Assembly (NCBI RefSeq): GCF_965224175.1
Contig: NZ_OZ245041.1
Coordinates: 1,612,001-1,676,000, forward strand
Direction of reading: 5' to 3'
Source: Kordia sp965224175
GTDB lineage: Bacteria; Bacteroidota; Bacteroidia; Flavobacteriales; Flavobacteriaceae
Length of the DNA: 64,000 nucleotides
Under the pieces are notes generated by a model, which saw only the letters and a list, made by a program, of their open reading frames with translations, did no database searches and was not told the DNA's origin. This document shows, one piece after another, positions 61,819 to 64,000 of this stretch. The translations under genes were made by a program, and so were the position numbers. How positions within the stretch are numbered: the stretch's first letter is position 1; each line of letters starts with the position of its first letter.

Positions 61819-62112
61819 ATGAATCTAATCGATTTTATCATTGGAGTATTAATTGCCAATGCCATTCCGCATTTAGTCTTCGGACTTACAAAAACACATT
61901 TTTTAGGCATGTTTGGATACAGTCCGAAAGGAAACATCGCATATGCTGTTGTTCAATTTCTAGTAGCAATTGCGTTAGTCTGTTACTCTTATGGATATAT
62001 GACTTTCTTAGAAAATGGTTTTGTCACGGGAGGAATCACAGTACTTATCCTATATTTTATCTTTGGAAAAATATTAGTAAGGTATTATGGGAAACAAGAA
62101 AAATCATCTTAA
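61819..62112 (+). CDS. small membrane protein, unknown function
   Basis: 97 residues with three transmembrane helices (about 6-22, 38-58, 68-85). Contains the conserved-looking HLVFGLTKTHFLGMFGYSP. No family recognised. Convergent with the gene at 62127. Confidence 0.6.
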   Translation: MNLIDFIIGVLIANAIPHLVFGLTKTHFLGMFGYSPKGNIAYAVVQFLVAIALVCYSYGYMTFLENGFVTGGITVLILYFIFGKILVRYYGKQEKSS

Positions 62113-62126
62113 AAAGAAATGAATCA

Positions 62127-62357
62127 TTACACTTCTCTATGACCTTTGGTAAAGATTGAACTCATCAATACCTTTTCTTTTCCTTCTTCTTCTACAACTG
62201 CAAATTTTGGCGCTAAAATACTTGTAATGACGGCAGAGATTAACGCTAACCACAAGGTGTTTAATTTTAAGACATAACCAATCGTTAAACGAAAAGCTAA
62301 GAAGATTAACATAAAGGCTATAAAGTTGCAGAGTATTGCTTTAGTTTTTGGTTTCAT
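62127..62357 (-). CDS. small membrane protein downstream of the RNA methyltransferase
   Basis: 76 residues, two helices (8-27 and 33-50) and a charged C-terminus. Lies 9 bases after the methyltransferase stop and is probably co-transcribed. No family recognised. Confidence 0.6.
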   Translation of the reverse strand: MKPKTKAILCNFIAFMLIFLAFRLTIGYVLKLNTLWLALISAVITSILAPKFAVVEEEGKEKVLMSSIFTKGHREV

Positions 62358-62366
62358 TGGTATTTC

Positions 62367-63536
62367 TTATGAGTTTTTATCTTGATATTTAGCTTTCTTG
62401 CTTCCTGCATACATTTCATACTTCACCAAACGAGATTCTAATTTTCCATTGAATACTTTTATTTTTCTTGACGGACGTAAACCTACATGCTTTAAAGCTT
62501 CTATGTTTGAAGTGATAAACCAAGCATTCGTATTAGCATATCCTTGCTTTAGCGTATCTCCTATGTCTGCATAAAATTCTTCCATATCAATATGCAAACG
62601 CTCTCCGTATGGCGGATTGAATAAGATATGGAGTTTTTCATCACCTTCTTTTTTGGTTTCAAAGAAGTTAGCGCGACGAATCTTTATATAATCATCTAAA
62701 TTCGCATTTTTCACATTGTCTTTGGCTTTTTGAACGGCAGATGGCGCTTTGTCATAACCGTAAATATTGTAATGAAATTCGCGTACTTTTCGCAATGAAG
62801 ACTCTTCTATCTTTTCAAATAAATCTACATCCCAATCTTGCCATTTTTCAAAACCAAATTCTCTTCGGTTGATGTTTGCAGGAATGTTACAAGCAATCAT
62901 TGCGGCTTCAATAGCAATAGTTCCACTTCCACACATTGGATCTAGTAAATCACATTGTCCGTCCCAACCAGACATCATTACCAAACCAGCCGCCAATACT
63001 TCATTGATTGGAGCAATATTTGTCGCCGTTTTGTAACCGCGTTTGTGTAATGAACCTCCAGAACTGTCTAATGAAATGGTACAATCATTGTTCTGAATAT
63101 GTACATGAATACGTAAGGTTGGAAATTTTAAATCTACATTTGGTCGTCTGCCTTCTGTGTTACGAAATTTATCTGCAATTGCATCTTTCGTTTTCAACGC
63201 AATAAATTGTGAATGTGTAAATTGCTCAGAAGAAACAGTAGCATCAATCGCAAAAGTATCACTATGCGATAAATATTTATCCCAATGCATATTATACACT
63301 TGATCATACAAATCTTTTTCATTTCTAATTTTAAAATAGCGTATAGGTTTTAAAATTTTGATGGCAGTACGCAAGCATAAGTTTGCTTTGTACATAAAAC
63401 CTTTGTCTCCCCTAAAACTTACATTACGCGTTCCTTTGCGAATATCTTGCGCGCCCAACCGTTTCAGTTCGTCTTCGAGTAAATCTTCAAAACCATGTAA
63501 GGTTTTGGCAACCATTTTAAAATTATCTTGTTTCAT
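62367..63536 (-). CDS. THUMP-domain class I RNA methyltransferase (RlmL-like)
   Basis: 389 residues from ATG 63536; the open frame begins at a TTG at 63557 but that lies inside the promoter box. N-terminal THUMP-type RNA-binding region (about 50-160), SAM-binding motif LLDPMCGSGTIAIEAA and catalytic NPPYGERL. Related to the N2-guanine methyltransferase half of RlmL/RlmKL, acting on 23S rRNA, and annotated 'putative N6-adenine-specific DNA methylase' in older records. The RlmK half is absent. Confidence 0.85.
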   Translation of the reverse strand: MKQDNFKMVAKTLHGFEDLLEDELKRLGAQDIRKGTRNVSFRGDKGFMYKANLCLRTAIKILKPIRYFKIRNEKDLYDQVYNMHWDKYLSHSDTFAIDATVSSEQFTHSQFIALKTKDAIADKFRNTEGRRPNVDLKFPTLRIHVHIQNNDCTISLDSSGGSLHKRGYKTATNIAPINEVLAAGLVMMSGWDGQCDLLDPMCGSGTIAIEAAMIACNIPANINRREFGFEKWQDWDVDLFEKIEESSLRKVREFHYNIYGYDKAPSAVQKAKDNVKNANLDDYIKIRRANFFETKKEGDEKLHILFNPPYGERLHIDMEEFYADIGDTLKQGYANTNAWFITSNIEALKHVGLRPSRKIKVFNGKLESRLVKYEMYAGSKKAKYQDKNS

Positions 63537-63554
63537 TTGCTTGTAATCTGACTG

Positions 63555-63562
63555 CAAAAGTA
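63555..63562 (-). promoter_or_regulatory. -7 box that sets the start of the methyltransferase gene
   Basis: TACTTTTG on the minus strand. It overlaps the TTG at 63557, ruling that codon out as the start of this transcript and favouring ATG 63536. Confidence 0.5.
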
Positions 63563-63642
63563 CATTAATTTGTTTCCTTATGAAATTTGTGATGCGAAAG
63601 GTTTCTATATACCTAAAGATTGTACTTAAAAATCAACAATAA

Positions 63643-64000
63643 TTATTCTACAATTGTATTTAGATCTTCTAATTCTTTCAAGATTGAAATGTTTGTTCCG
63701 TTATTTTTTATGGAATTATTTACTACAGTATTTTCAACAGATCCGTCTGAAATTCGCAATCCATTACGTCCGTTATTTTCAACAGTATTGCCATCTATAT
63801 AATTATTCTTTGAATTTTGATCGACTCTTATTCCATCTCTTCCGTTTCCTGACGAATTATTATTACATATTTTTAAGTCAGAACATTTATCTAAATCAAT
63901 TCCGTCTTCATTTCCAGAAAGGATATTTCCTGAAATTTCACAATTTTTAGAGAAATCTAACTCAATTCCATTCACTTTATTGTTCTTCAATATATTGTTA
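63643..64000 (-). CDS. parallel beta-helix repeat protein, 5' end outside the window
   Basis: Partial gene running off the window end. At least 118 residues remain: repeats of the form NxIxxNxxxGIxLxxS, for example GIELDFSKNCEISGNILSGN, GIDLDKCSDLKICNNNSSG, GIRVDQNSKNNYIDGNTVE and GLRISDGSVENTVVNNSIK. These are rungs of a right-handed beta-helix (NosD/pectate-lyase-like). The frame continues past 63990 as NNILKN, so a TTG start at 63990 would be false. Confidence 0.8.
   Translation of the reverse strand, partial: NNILKNNKVNGIELDFSKNCEISGNILSGNEDGIDLDKCSDLKICNNNSSGNGRDGIRVDQNSKNNYIDGNTVENNGRNGLRISDGSVENTVVNNSIKNNGTNISILKELEDLNTIVE

Overview
The window comes from a member of the Flavobacteriaceae (Bacteroidota), most like Kordia or a close relative. 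The DNA is AT-rich. Start sites lack Shine-Dalgarno sequences, and several genes are preceded by the Bacteroidota -7 promoter box TAnnTTTG. Envelope families typical of the group are present: a TonB-dependent receptor with an N-terminal carboxypeptidase-regulatory-like domain, DUF4097 and DUF2807 beta-repeat proteins, PorT-like barrels, FISUMP and MORN proteins, and GG-leader peptides that match the orphan class I lanthipeptide precursors abundant in Kordia. No tRNA, rRNA, CRISPR array or intact insertion sequence was found.

Layout. 1-6.2 kb: lon (minus), then a four-gene plus-strand unit of ECF sigma factor, membrane anti-sigma-like protein and two exported beta-repeat proteins. 6.2-16.3 kb: a lipoprotein, an UMF1-type MFS transporter, an M48 lipoprotein protease, an alpha/beta hydrolase, lipoprotein MsrB, a uracil-DNA-glycosylase-fold protein, a DUF1572 protein, an exported MORN/FISUMP pair, and a decayed second copy of the DUF1572 gene. 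16.3-21.8 kb: a seven-gene minus-strand run with a P-loop ATPase, an arrestin-like membrane protein, zinc-ribbon and tail-anchored membrane proteins, a lipoprotein and a POT-type transporter; its job is unknown. 21.9-24.4 kb: a small P-loop kinase whose start codon abuts an eight-copy heptanucleotide repeat, then a 713-base gene-free stretch with dispersed inverted repeats and a strongly folded RNA-like element.

24.4-35.6 kb: lpdA, a first cluster of three lanthipeptide-type precursors, a Dph6-like PP-loop enzyme, aroQ, three paralogous outer-membrane barrels, xerD, a lone GG-leader peptide, and the block rny / 6S-like RNA / zapA / ZapB-like coiled coil. 35.7-49.2 kb: M23 endopeptidase and TonB receptor, a GT39-type membrane protein fused to MORN repeats, a cysteine desulfurase, an Smr protein, rocD and a second ECF sigma factor. 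49.4-54.1 kb: the glyoxylate shunt genes aceA and aceB, divergent from a RamB/ScfR-type regulator across a perfect 24-bp palindrome. 54-64 kb: an SMI1/KNR4 protein, a PadR regulator with two FHWP membrane proteins, a second precursor-peptide cluster, rlmD with DUF6452/DUF6048 genes, an HD hydrolase, a THUMP-type RNA methyltransferase, and a beta-helix protein cut by the window end.

Most promising for new biology: the two precursor-peptide clusters, which share leaders, promoter motifs and UUCG terminators but have no modification enzyme in the window; three 17-bp direct repeats between divergent precursor genes; the 17.6-21.8 kb cluster; the heptamer repeat at a start codon; and the folded element at 24.1 kb. 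Family names are recalled from memory and were not searched.
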